Below are positions 1 through 7,089 of a stretch of 15,265 nt of DNA, piece after piece; position 1 is the first letter of the stretch, and each line of letters starts with the position of its first letter. This DNA is from Oxalobacteraceae bacterium (lineage in GTDB: Bacteria > Pseudomonadota > Gammaproteobacteria > Burkholderiales > Burkholderiaceae_D). The position numbers and the translations under genes are program-made. Location: NCBI GenBank assembly GCA_027485535.1, contig JAIXQV010000064.1, forward strand, positions 1-15,265, given 5' to 3'. The notes below the pieces were generated by a model that saw nothing but the letters and a program-made list of their open reading frames with translations, was not told the DNA's origin and made no database searches.

Positions 1-1
1 A

Positions 2-160
2 CGAGAGTTTCGCAATCTTGAGGGCGAATTTTTCTCAGAGCCCTACCTCAAGGGTAATAAGATCAGTAGTGGTGCTGACCGTGACGATGAATGGCGGCCG
101 GTTGTCGAAGGTACCCGCAACAATGAATTGATGGATATTGTCTGTGGCAAACGGAGCTGA
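2..160 (+). CDS. Small secreted protein, surface-adhesin-E-like (C-terminal part only)
   Basis: An open frame enters from the left edge and ends at TGA 158-160, giving the last 52 residues of a protein whose start lies outside the window. It ends in Trp-Arg-Pro-Val, then a short stretch, then Val-Cys-Gly-Lys-Arg-Ser. This resembles the end of small periplasmic proteins of the surface-adhesin-E type, which close with a Trp and a terminal Cys that pairs with an earlier Cys. It also resembles the complete small protein at 12604-12987: SEPYLKGNKI here against SERMAKGNLI there, and both have CGK at or near the end. The gene sits 2 nt upstream of tatB, so the two are probably co-transcribed. Family assignment is inference from a short C-terminal piece. 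The reading frame itself is likely real because it is open throughout and tightly spaced to tatB. Confidence 0.5.
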   Translation, partial: REFRNLEGEFFSEPYLKGNKISSGADRDDEWRPVVEGTRNNELMDIVCGKRS

Positions 161-162
161 AT

Positions 163-684
163 GTGCTGGATCTTGGCTTGACTAAATTGGCGTTGATTGG
201 CGGGGTCGCACTGGTCGTGATTGGCCCGGAGCGCTTGCCAACCGTCGCGCGCGTGACTGGGCGTCTTTACGGCAAGTTACAGGGTTATCTCTCTGTGCTC
301 AAAACCGAAGTTAATCATCAGATGCTGGCTGAAAAACTCAAAGAGCAAATGCAGCAGCAGGCCAAAGACATTTCCGATGCCGTGAACCCAATTGAAGAGC
401 TGCGGTCGGTCGCAGATGATATTGCCGATGCTGAGCGCGATTTTAGCCGCGAAATCGCTGCGGCGAATCGTTCATTTGGCACAGTGCGCGACCCAGATGC
501 GCCGCTTTCGAGTGAGTTGCTACTACGCAAACAGCGCGCGTTTCAGCAGAAAAAACGCCGTGGTGCCGCAGGCCCTCCGGTATGGTTTCAGCGCGACCAG
601 CAGCGCCGCGTACGATTGATCTCCACAGCAGCTCGTCAAGCGCGGCTGCACAGGAACCAATTTACTAACGCAAGTAAAGGTTGA
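163..684 (+). CDS. tatB: Sec-independent protein translocase subunit TatB
   Basis: TatB is the membrane-anchored receptor partner of TatC in the twin-arginine translocase, which exports folded proteins. The 173-residue product starts MLDLGLTKLALIGG, has one short hydrophobic helix (about 4-20), the hallmark hinge GPERLP (21-26), then a long amphipathic, charged helix to about residue 105. It finishes with a strongly basic tail (about 123-165, rich in Arg, Lys and Gln). Residue 8 is Lys where E. coli TatB has Glu; from memory, Lys there and a basic C-terminal tail are seen in Burkholderiales TatB. The start is GTG at 163, with a GGAG-like site at 153-156 just upstream and a 2-nt gap from the preceding stop. 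The neighbours are unusual: no tatA before it and no tatC after it. A TatA/E-type paralogue is possible, but length and tail favour TatB. Confidence 0.85.
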   Translation: MLDLGLTKLALIGGVALVVIGPERLPTVARVTGRLYGKLQGYLSVLKTEVNHQMLAEKLKEQMQQQAKDISDAVNPIEELRSVADDIADAERDFSREIAAANRSFGTVRDPDAPLSSELLLRKQRAFQQKKRRGAAGPPVWFQRDQQRRVRLISTAARQARLHRNQFTNASKG

Positions 685-687
685 ACT

Positions 688-1092
688 ATGAATCGACTTC
701 AACAACTCGGGCTTGGTATCGTATTTTGGTTATTCGCTACGCATGCCAATGCGCAATCGGTCGACTTTATCGAGCCGCGCGATGGTGACACTTTACCGAC
801 CACATTCACGCTCAAATTCAAGGTCGATGGCATGCGCGTCGCGCCTGTGAGTGACAAACGTGAAGGTGTCGGTCATTTCCATGTATTGATCGACGCCAGA
901 GATATCGAGCCCGGTTACGTTATCCCAAATGATAACCAGCACAAACATTTCGATAAAGGGCAAACCGAAAGCCTGATGTTCCTGCAACCCGGGAAATACA
1001 AACTCACCTTGCAATTCGCCGACAGCGCACACCGCTCCTACGGAGAAAAAATGCGTAAGACCATCAACATCACCGTTGCCGGCGAAAAGTAA
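688..1092 (+). CDS. Periplasmic DUF4399 domain protein
   Basis: This is a 134-residue protein with a clear Sec signal peptide (basic start, hydrophobic core to about residue 18, probable cleavage after ANA at 20-22). The mature part is a single DUF4399 domain of unknown function. Visible family features are the opening F-x-x-P-x-D-G-D-T (27-35), GHFHVLID (62-69), the segment around HKHFDKGQTE (85-94), a PGKYKL strand (101-106) and a closing beta-strand K-T-I-N-I-T-V. The His-rich motifs could bind a metal or ligand, but this is not established. The ATG at 688 follows the tatB stop by 3 nt and has a TAAAGG site at 675-680, so the gene is the last of this operon. Because its own signal looks like Sec, it is not an evident Tat substrate. 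Confidence 0.88.
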   Translation: MNRLQQLGLGIVFWLFATHANAQSVDFIEPRDGDTLPTTFTLKFKVDGMRVAPVSDKREGVGHFHVLIDARDIEPGYVIPNDNQHKHFDKGQTESLMFLQPGKYKLTLQFADSAHRSYGEKMRKTINITVAGEK

Positions 1093-1302
1093 AAATACGG
1101 GCTAACCGAGGTGCTTCAGACAGACCATGAGGTCAGCCATGACGCACCTCAAATTGTCTCGAACAACGCCAGAGACTGAGACGCCTCCCATATCCGCGCA
1201 ACGATCATTGAGCGGGGCAGCTACCGCTGAATGGCCATGGACTACGATGGATGCTGTCTCATCTAGCTTCTCAGTCATCCAACCCGATTAAGGCATTATC
1301 AA
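1093..1302. other. Intergenic spacer with competing inverted repeats
   Basis: The 210-nt spacer between the DUF4399 gene and the hydrolase has no convincing ORF. GAGGTGC at 1108-1114 is an inverted match to GCACCTC at 1144-1150. A second pairing, TGAGGT (1128-1133) with ACCTCA (1146-1151), uses the same right arm, so the two hairpins exclude each other. A further 8-bp inverted match, GACTGAGA (1174-1181) with TCTCAGTC (1269-1276), spans the rest of the spacer. No T-run follows these stems, so none is a typical intrinsic terminator. No good promoter for the hydrolase was recognised. The features are visible; any function is speculative. Confidence 0.3.
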
Positions 1303-2178
1303 ATGGCTGTGTATAGCTACCAGGAAGATCACCTATTCGAGCTAACAGCGCCTGACGGCAACCGTACGGTGCGTATTTGGCAAGCAGACTCGACTGATGT
1401 CGTGATTCTCGGCATCCACGGCGGCATGTCGCACTCCGGCGACTATGAAACGGTTGGAAGCTATTTCAGAGAACATGGTGTTACTACCATCAGCTTCGAT
1501 CTGTACGGTCACGGCCGCAACAAGCTGATCGACATCCCCCGCTTTGAAGTATTCATCGATGATGTGGTACGTATGCTGGATTGGGTACGTACAAAATATC
1601 CGCAAACACCTTTGTTTATCGTCGGGCATTCAATGGGTGCGCTGATTGCGAGCCATCTTGTACGTTCCAACACACTAGTGCCGTATACGGTGTCTGGTGT
1701 TGCCCTATCGTCACCCTACTTCGCCAATGCGATTCCGGTACCGCCTTGGATGATTCCTTTATCACGCTGGCTGGCGAAGTTGTTTCCGACTTTAAAAGTG
1801 CCGATGGAAGATCTGACGCGCTGGCTCACCCATGACCGCGAGATCACTGAACGACATATTGCGGATTCGCTGTTACAGCGACGAGGTACTGACGCGAGTA
1901 TGCGGTTCGGACGCAGTCTGCTGGATGCGCAAGCAGTGCTGCAGGCTGATTTGAGGGAGTGGAATTTGCCGGTGTTCGCGGTGGTGGCGGGCGATGACCG
2001 TTTGGCGAATGCTTCGGTGAGTCAGGCGATGCTGCGCACCATTCCTTCGGCACTACTTGAGTTGCATGTGTTCGCGCAGAATTACCACGAGAACTTCAAT
2101 GAAGTGAACCGCGAGGTGATTTTTTCTGCGATGTTGCGCTGGATACGCTCGCACCAACACGGCGCGCATAGCAGCTAA
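1303..2178 (+). CDS. Alpha/beta hydrolase, monoacylglycerol-lipase / lysophospholipase type
   Basis: A serine hydrolase of 291 residues of the Hydrolase_4 (monoglyceride lipase-like) family, expected to cleave ester bonds of acylglycerols, lysophospholipids or similar esters. The visible architecture is complete: oxyanion loop HGG (39-41), strand and motif FDLYGHG (65-71), nucleophile elbow GHSMG (108-112, Ser110), a lid region rich in Pro and Trp (about 145-175), the acid in GDDR (230-233, probably Asp232), and the catalytic His in YHENFNE (261-267, His262). No signal peptide is present, so it is probably cytoplasmic. The ATG at 1303 begins where family members usually begin. It is transcribed alone and converges on mltD with only 12 nt between the stop codons. 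The exact substrate cannot be told from sequence, but a role in lipid turnover fits the family. Confidence 0.92.
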   Translation: MAVYSYQEDHLFELTAPDGNRTVRIWQADSTDVVILGIHGGMSHSGDYETVGSYFREHGVTTISFDLYGHGRNKLIDIPRFEVFIDDVVRMLDWVRTKYPQTPLFIVGHSMGALIASHLVRSNTLVPYTVSGVALSSPYFANAIPVPPWMIPLSRWLAKLFPTLKVPMEDLTRWLTHDREITERHIADSLLQRRGTDASMRFGRSLLDAQAVLQADLREWNLPVFAVVAGDDRLANASVSQAMLRTIPSALLELHVFAQNYHENFNEVNREVIFSAMLRWIRSHQHGAHSS

Positions 2179-2190
2179 AGCGGTTGACGC

Positions 2191-3531
2191 TTAGCGCGCA
2201 GCAGTGCGGCGGGTACGCGTGGTGGGCTTGCTGCGGGTATCGCGACTGACGGCACGGGCACCGCGACGAGCGCCGCCCTCGGATACCAGACCAAGGACAG
2301 CGTTGTCGGCAATATCGGCCCCAATTTCTGCCGCCTCGATGCTGGTTTTCGGCACGATCAGTGTCGACCCAGCCGTCGGTTGCATATTTGCTGGAATCGC
2401 ATTGGCGTCACGAATGACCTGCGGGGTGGTCTTGAACCGCGCCGCGATCGTCTCGATGCGCTCACGTGCTGCGGAAATTCTCAGTGAGGTCCAGCTGGAG
2501 AGCGTACGCGTCCAGTTGGAGAGGTTTTCTTTGAAACGCTCTGCATTGATATGCGGCAGCAAAATCTGGGTATTCGGGCTACCTGTAATGACGGGCCGAT
2601 TGAATTGCGGATTCAAGGCCTTGAACTCTTCTAGTGGCATCTCTGCCAACTCGGCGGCCAGCTTGATGTCAATATCGCGCGTTTTTTTGACCGACGTAAA
2701 GTAAGGCTGATCATCAATCGCCGGCAATCGAATCTGGTATTGCGATGGCAGCGCTACGATGTTTTTTACCGCTTGCAGCTTGGGGTAGTAATTGCGGGTT
2801 TCCGCCGGCATGTAAGCCGACAGGCTGATGTAATCAGTGCCCTTGCCTGCAGCGCGTGCGCGGTTAATCGCCTTGCGGACAGAGCCCTCACCCCAGTTGT
2901 AGGCGGCCAATGCAAGCTGCCAGTCGCCGAACATCTCGTGCAACTGCTGCAGATAATTCAGCGCGGCATTGGTGGAGGCCACGACATCGCGGCGCTCATC
3001 GCGGAAGGCATTCTGTTTCAGGTTGTAGCGTAAACCGGTGCTGGGAATGAACTGCCACATGCCCGCCGCTTTCGCATGCGAATAAGCATTCGGATTAAAA
3101 CCCGACTCGATCACTGGTAAAAGCGCCAGCTCGGTCGGCATGCCACGCTTCTCCAGCTCTTGCACAACGTAAAACAAGTAGCGTGAGGCGCGCTGGCCAA
3201 GGCGCTCAAAAGCCTCAGGGCGAGCGGCGTAGGTGGCGGTGTGATTGGTCACCAGCGGGGTGCTCATCTCAGGAATGCTGAATCCTTTGCGGATGCGCTC
3301 CCACAGATCGCCCTCGCCAGCCGCGACCGGCTGAATCGGGAAATCCTCATCATTGATGCCAAGCACCGGCATGACGGGCATGACCGCTAGCCGAGTATCA
3401 ACCCGCGTCTCGCTGCCGTTGTCTACACCCAGCAGGGGCTCTGCCGGCGCGACAGCAGGCGTCGCCGCATAAGTAGCGGACGAGGCGAAGAGCGCGGCAC
3501 ATAGCCAAGCGATAGGTGTTTTACGGAACAT
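2191..3531 (-). CDS. mltD: MltD-type lytic murein transglycosylase with LysM-like segment
   Basis: A periplasmic enzyme of 446 residues that cleaves the MurNAc-GlcNAc bond of peptidoglycan to form 1,6-anhydro-muropeptides. Order of parts: signal peptide (1-22, probable cleavage after TYA), a linker, the transglycosylase/SLT domain (about 112-265) and a divergent LysM-like segment near 352-395. Catalytic Glu142 lies in PVIESGFNP, followed by AGMWQFIP (156-163) and AAYNWGEGSV (209-218), all hallmarks of the family. Length matches E. coli MltD (about 450), but there is no lipobox cysteine at the signal cleavage site, so this form seems soluble or held by its tail rather than lipid-anchored. The last 27 residues are unusually basic (many Arg and Thr). 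E. coli MltD carries two clear LysM repeats; here only one weak candidate is seen. The ATG at 3531 gives a sound signal peptide. Confidence 0.93.
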   Translation of the reverse strand: MFRKTPIAWLCAALFASSATYAATPAVAPAEPLLGVDNGSETRVDTRLAVMPVMPVLGINDEDFPIQPVAAGEGDLWERIRKGFSIPEMSTPLVTNHTATYAARPEAFERLGQRASRYLFYVVQELEKRGMPTELALLPVIESGFNPNAYSHAKAAGMWQFIPSTGLRYNLKQNAFRDERRDVVASTNAALNYLQQLHEMFGDWQLALAAYNWGEGSVRKAINRARAAGKGTDYISLSAYMPAETRNYYPKLQAVKNIVALPSQYQIRLPAIDDQPYFTSVKKTRDIDIKLAAELAEMPLEEFKALNPQFNRPVITGSPNTQILLPHINAERFKENLSNWTRTLSSWTSLRISAARERIETIAARFKTTPQVIRDANAIPANMQPTAGSTLIVPKTSIEAAEIGADIADNAVLGLVSEGGARRGARAVSRDTRSKPTTRTRRTAAR

Positions 3532-3588
3532 AGTTTTGAGCTAACGGCCTGTTTTCAAATAATTATTTTTGCCGGAGCAGGGCCCAAG

Positions 3589-3618
3589 AGTTTATTGGAT
3601 ATTAATAACCAGCGTCAA
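3589..3618 (-). promoter_or_regulatory. Candidate sigma70 promoter for mltD
   Basis: On the minus strand, TTGACG (3613-3618; 5 of 6 consensus bases) is followed after 18 nt by TAAACT (3589-3594; 4 of 6). Transcription would start about 50 nt before the mltD ATG. The spacer is AT-rich. The placement downstream of the hairpin at 3655-3680 would give mltD its own transcript. The -10 match is modest, so this is tentative. Confidence 0.35.
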
Positions 3619-3654
3619 GTTTTGATCGGCAGCAGGCACCGCTTCCTGAATAGA

Positions 3655-3680
3655 CAATCCGGCAATTGTTTGCCGGATTG
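3655..3680 (-). terminator. Perfect 11-bp hairpin after the SGNH/acyltransferase operon
   Basis: CAATCCGGCAA at 3655-3665 pairs perfectly with TTGCCGGATTG at 3670-3680 around a 4-nt loop. It lies 37 nt beyond the stop codon of the secreted SGNH gene (3718) and upstream of the mltD promoter region, as expected for an operon terminator on the minus strand. The run after the stem on that strand (TCTATT) is only weakly T-rich, so termination may be incomplete, or the hairpin may protect the 3' end of the mRNA. Confidence 0.5.
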
Positions 3681-3717
3681 CAAGGAAACCGAGGTTTTAA
3701 GCGGGATCTGAGAGGTT

Positions 3718-5136
3718 TTACCGGGGCTCCGGTACGCTCGAATTGGTCGCAGCAGGCAGGCCAGCCTTCCAGCCGAGCGCGTCGGCCAGCTCCTGCGCTA
3801 GCCGCTGATAGCCTGCTGGCGTGAAATGGGTCAGATCCCGCGCCATTAAGGGCGGGTTGGCCAGCATCCAGCGATAGGCACCGCCCGCCCCACCCATGGC
3901 GCTCTGCATGCTCCAGGCGCTGCAGCCATGGCGGCTGCCGATGCGCTGCTGAAGTTGGAAGATTTTCTCGTGAATGTTAGAGAAGCGCAGCAGGCTGGCA
4001 GACAAGCTACCGTCGCGCTCGCCGCTTCCAGATCGCCGACCGGCTTTCTTGCGGGATTTGGGTAACAGCACGCCGCGGTCACCCGGCGCGATCAGCACGC
4101 AGCGCGCGGTCGGGAACACTAATCGCATGTTCTGCAAAGAGGCGTCGAGCATCTGCGCGTAACCCGCCACATCAAACGGGCGGGCATTACCCTCATTGGT
4201 GCCGAACTCCATCATGACCATTTCGTAGGAGGCGGCGTCGAAGTAACGGCTGAAATAAGCGGGGTCGAGTTGTTGCCAAGCGCGCATGGTGGCACCGGGA
4301 ATACCAAAGGCATCGAGTACCGCTGGCGGTGGCTCGCGGTAATTGAGTTTCATGCCGTGCAGGATCAGCGGCGATTGCGCACGCAACTTCAACACCGAGA
4401 TCGGCCCGTCCGTTGCGCTGATACTGACCCGACCAAACGCATCATCTGCTTCCATCGGTATGCGTGCTTCGGGGCCGCCATCAATGCTAATCACGGCACT
4501 TGCGGCGCTATCGCTTGCGTTGAAAAACAACTCAACGCTCTCGACCTCCGCCTCACCTGCTTGATTGCGTAGATCCAGCCAGAGGTAGGCACCCTGTTCA
4601 GCTTGCAGCGCATTCAAACCAATCCCCGTCGCGACACGCGGGGTGCGGCTGTTGTAGGCCAGTTCGGATTTCCAACCATCCATGCAGAAACGGCGCAGCG
4701 GCAGAATGACACCCGCGCGACCCATGGTCATCGGCAACCAAGAGATGCGCGGACGAACACCTTGCACGCCGAGTATTCGCCGCATCTCGGCGGCGAAGGA
4801 GCCGGCAGCCAGATGGCTGTCGCCCCAGATCGCGATCCGCTTCGGGATGGTGCCGGAGGTATCAAGACGCTCAGCCGTTCGGCTGGGTTTACTCAACAGC
4901 GCGCCGATCTGATCCAACTCTTCCGCATCAGGCGGCTCTAGCGCTTCGAGTGGTGGGGTATGGGCTTGCCCAGTGCTGGGCTTTAGCGGGCAGCGCAACT
5001 CGCTAGCGTGCTGACCGCTTTGCAGGCTAAATTGCCGCGCGCTCGACTGAGCAATCGCGCTGTCGACGATGAACAGCTGCAAAGCTACCGCGAAGAGCAG
5101 CGCCAGCGTCAGGCGCCGGTGCAGGAATTGAGGCAT
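3718..5136 (-). CDS. Secreted SGNH/GDSL-family hydrolase or O-acetyltransferase-like protein
   Basis: A protein of 472 residues with an N-terminal signal/anchor (about 8-30, ending SAIAQS) and a periplasmic SGNH-like fold. Block I is WGDSH (104-108, Ser107), block III is GTNE (312-315, Asn314), and block V is Asp434 and His437 in RDLTHFTPAGY. A beta-rich insert fills about 180-270, and a Lys/Arg/Gly/Ser-rich loop (about 359-378) interrupts the C-terminal half. SGNH proteins paired with membrane acyltransferases usually transfer or remove O-acetyl groups on exported polysaccharide or peptidoglycan, and that role is inferred here. The frame is open to a further upstream ATG at 5190, but the ATG at 5136 lies one base after the stop of the preceding gene (TGA-G-ATG) and directly precedes a good signal peptide, so it is preferred. 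Coupled translation with the upstream acyltransferase is likely. The true substrate is unknown. Confidence 0.85.
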   Translation of the reverse strand: MPQFLHRRLTLALLFAVALQLFIVDSAIAQSSARQFSLQSGQHASELRCPLKPSTGQAHTPPLEALEPPDAEELDQIGALLSKPSRTAERLDTSGTIPKRIAIWGDSHLAAGSFAAEMRRILGVQGVRPRISWLPMTMGRAGVILPLRRFCMDGWKSELAYNSRTPRVATGIGLNALQAEQGAYLWLDLRNQAGEAEVESVELFFNASDSAASAVISIDGGPEARIPMEADDAFGRVSISATDGPISVLKLRAQSPLILHGMKLNYREPPPAVLDAFGIPGATMRAWQQLDPAYFSRYFDAASYEMVMMEFGTNEGNARPFDVAGYAQMLDASLQNMRLVFPTARCVLIAPGDRGVLLPKSRKKAGRRSGSGERDGSLSASLLRFSNIHEKIFQLQQRIGSRHGCSAWSMQSAMGGAGGAYRWMLANPPLMARDLTHFTPAGYQRLAQELADALGWKAGLPAATNSSVPEPR

Positions 5137-5137
5137 C

Positions 5138-7045
5138 TCAGTAACGGCAGGGAACCACGTGCAAAGCATGTGCAGCCTTGCCGCTGACATGACGAACGCC
5201 TGCTGCGCGCACGATTTCAGCGCTCAGAGTCTGGATACCCTTGCCCGACAGATGAACGCGGTCAGCGGCGAAGTAGTCGTTGCGTCGGCGGCTAATGGCG
5301 TTCCAGTCGATCACTTTGACGTTGGCGTACTCATTGCTGATTTGCGCCAGCATCGCATTGTTCGGGCCTTCCCAACGGCGTGGTGCCTTGACATTGATCA
5401 GGATGACCTTGCGGTCTCGCAAATGCGATAGCACATCGCGTATTGCTCGCTCACCCATGAAGCCATTGGTACCGAGGTGAATGACCACTATGTTGGCGAG
5501 CATCTGGCGCGATTTCAAATCCAGTACTCGCACCAAGCCGCCGCGAATCTGGCGCCCGACAGCTGCGTCAATCTCTACGCCGTCAATCCGTCGCAACAGA
5601 TGCTCGGAAGCGCCCAACAGGACGGAGTCGCCGATCACGGTAAGTTGTGGCGGTGGCAGGTTGTCGCTCACAGTCGACACTGAACGGCCGCAGGCGGCTC
5701 GGAGGGTGCGGTAAGGACGAACCACCACCGGCTGGTCCATCGAGCGCTCGCTACTGTGATCATGCTCGATCGCAACCGCTTCGATACCGATCACCGGCGG
5801 CGGCGCGGGGCGCACCAGCACCACGACCAACACCGCAGCCGCCATTGCCGAGCCTGTCGACAGGTAGCCAAGGTAAGCACCGCGCCGCTGCTTCGCCCAT
5901 TCGAATAGTGCGCCGCTACGAATTGGCTGCTCGACATAGCGATAAGACAGTTCTGCCGCAATGCCCGTCAGCACTAGGCGCACTACCGATTGCAGTAGCG
6001 GATGATCGGGTAGCTCGAACTCGGGGCGCAGCAACACATAAATCGGCCAATGCCACAGGTAGAGCGCATACGAGCGTTTGCCAAGCCACACCAGAGGCGG
6101 TTGGCTTAACCAACGCGGCAGCGAGCCGGTCGGCTGTGTCGCGGCGAACAAGAACACCACCGACACCAACACGAACACAATGAAACCACCGCGGTACAGC
6201 CACAAACTGCCATCCCCGCTCAGCAGCATTGCTCCTAGCAGCGAGGCTATGGCAACCATGCCGAGCCAGTCGATGCGGGTGGCTGGCGCCTGGCCCCATG
6301 GCGAGGTAGCGGCTACTGTTGAGTCCGCCTGCGCAATGCGGCGCGCGCGCGGATCCCATAGTGCCGCCAAGGCTGCACCTGCGAATAGCCCAAAGGCATG
6401 GGTGTCGGTACCGAGGTAGGCGCGACTCGGGTCGACTGCCTCGGGGAATCCGCGCTGTATCGACAGCAAGATCATCCACCCGCCCGAGAGCAGCATGAGC
6501 CCGAGCGCAAACCAATGTAGCCTCAGCCGTTGCCCCGCGCGCAGGATCGCAATCAACGCCAGCGGCCAGAAGATGTAGAACTGCTCCTCAATCGCGAGTG
6601 ACCACAAGTGCTGCAGCAGCGGCGGGCGACCACTGATCTCGAAGTAAGACTGCTCAGAGAAAATTTGCCACCAGTTCGAGCCGTAGAGGAAAGCCGGCAG
6701 CGCATCAATGCGCGTACGACGGATGGCATCCGGCGCAAACCACTCGACCAGCAGTACGCACAGCAGCAACAGCGCCACCACCGCCGGGAACAACCGGCGC
6801 GCGCGTCGAATGTAGAACTCTCGCAGCGAAATGCGCTGCTCGCGCTCGTACTCGCGCAGCAGCTGCGAGGTGATCAGAAAGCCCGACAGAACGAAGAAAA
6901 GATCAACGCCCAGGAAACCAGCGCTGAAGAAGCCCTGCAGGTCGAGGTGATAGAAGAGAACGGCGAGCACTGCGATGGCGCGCACGCCATCGAGTCCAGG
7001 CAAGTAATCGGCTCTGGGGGTTGCTCGATACACCATTGAATTCAC
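5138..7045 (-). CDS. Acyltransferase-3 / SGNH fusion (OafA-like O-acyltransferase)
   Basis: A 635-residue membrane enzyme of the OafA/YrhL type that O-acylates (usually O-acetylates) surface glycans such as O-antigen, exopolysaccharide or peptidoglycan. The acyltransferase-3 part (about 13-375) has some ten membrane segments and the family motifs YLPGLDGVRAIAVL, FYHLD (His33), GVDLFFVLSGFLIT, the R-R-A-R-R-L-F-P loop, and SLAIEEQFYIFWP. A further membrane helix (about 395-412) leads into a periplasmic SGNH domain: GDSV (Ser474), GTN (Asn527) and Asp595/His598 in ADRVHLSGKG. In this architecture the membrane part is thought to pass the acyl group across the membrane and the SGNH part to attach it. 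It lies 44 nt behind sulP and 1 nt before the secreted SGNH gene. The start is GTG 7045, with GGGGA 9 nt upstream; ATG 7036 is an alternative. Confidence 0.92.
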   Translation of the reverse strand: MNSMVYRATPRADYLPGLDGVRAIAVLAVLFYHLDLQGFFSAGFLGVDLFFVLSGFLITSQLLREYEREQRISLREFYIRRARRLFPAVVALLLLCVLLVEWFAPDAIRRTRIDALPAFLYGSNWWQIFSEQSYFEISGRPPLLQHLWSLAIEEQFYIFWPLALIAILRAGQRLRLHWFALGLMLLSGGWMILLSIQRGFPEAVDPSRAYLGTDTHAFGLFAGAALAALWDPRARRIAQADSTVAATSPWGQAPATRIDWLGMVAIASLLGAMLLSGDGSLWLYRGGFIVFVLVSVVFLFAATQPTGSLPRWLSQPPLVWLGKRSYALYLWHWPIYVLLRPEFELPDHPLLQSVVRLVLTGIAAELSYRYVEQPIRSGALFEWAKQRRGAYLGYLSTGSAMAAAVLVVVLVRPAPPPVIGIEAVAIEHDHSSERSMDQPVVVRPYRTLRAACGRSVSTVSDNLPPPQLTVIGDSVLLGASEHLLRRIDGVEIDAAVGRQIRGGLVRVLDLKSRQMLANIVVIHLGTNGFMGERAIRDVLSHLRDRKVILINVKAPRRWEGPNNAMLAQISNEYANVKVIDWNAISRRRNDYFAADRVHLSGKGIQTLSAEIVRAAGVRHVSGKAAHALHVVPCRY

Positions 7046-7062
7046 AAGAAAATATCCCCGGG

Positions 7063-7068
7063 ATTATA
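7063..7068 (-). promoter_or_regulatory. Perfect TATAAT box ahead of the acyltransferase gene
   Basis: The minus strand reads TATAAT at 7068-7063 in the 44-nt gap between sulP and the acyltransferase gene. No good -35 box is present 16-18 nt upstream (AATTCC/TAATTC). If active, it would start RNA near 7056 and leave a very short leader, which would favour ATG 7036 as the start. This would be an internal promoter within the cassette. It may be chance in AT-rich DNA. Confidence 0.28.
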
Positions 7069-7089
7069 GAAACAATTTCCCTAGAGGAA

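Noticed and set aside
2171..2195. Small stem at the convergent stops of the hydrolase and mltD
   Set aside because: The paired region is 4-5 bp with no T-run, too weak to call.
5137..5190. Start of the secreted SGNH protein at ATG 5190
   Set aside because: It would overlap the upstream gene by 53 nt and place 18 polar residues before the signal peptide; ATG 5136 fits the 1-nt gap.
5647..6515. Long frames antisense to, or shifted within, the acyltransferase gene
   Set aside because: They are GC-rich shadow frames with Arg/Ala/Pro-rich sequences and no family features.
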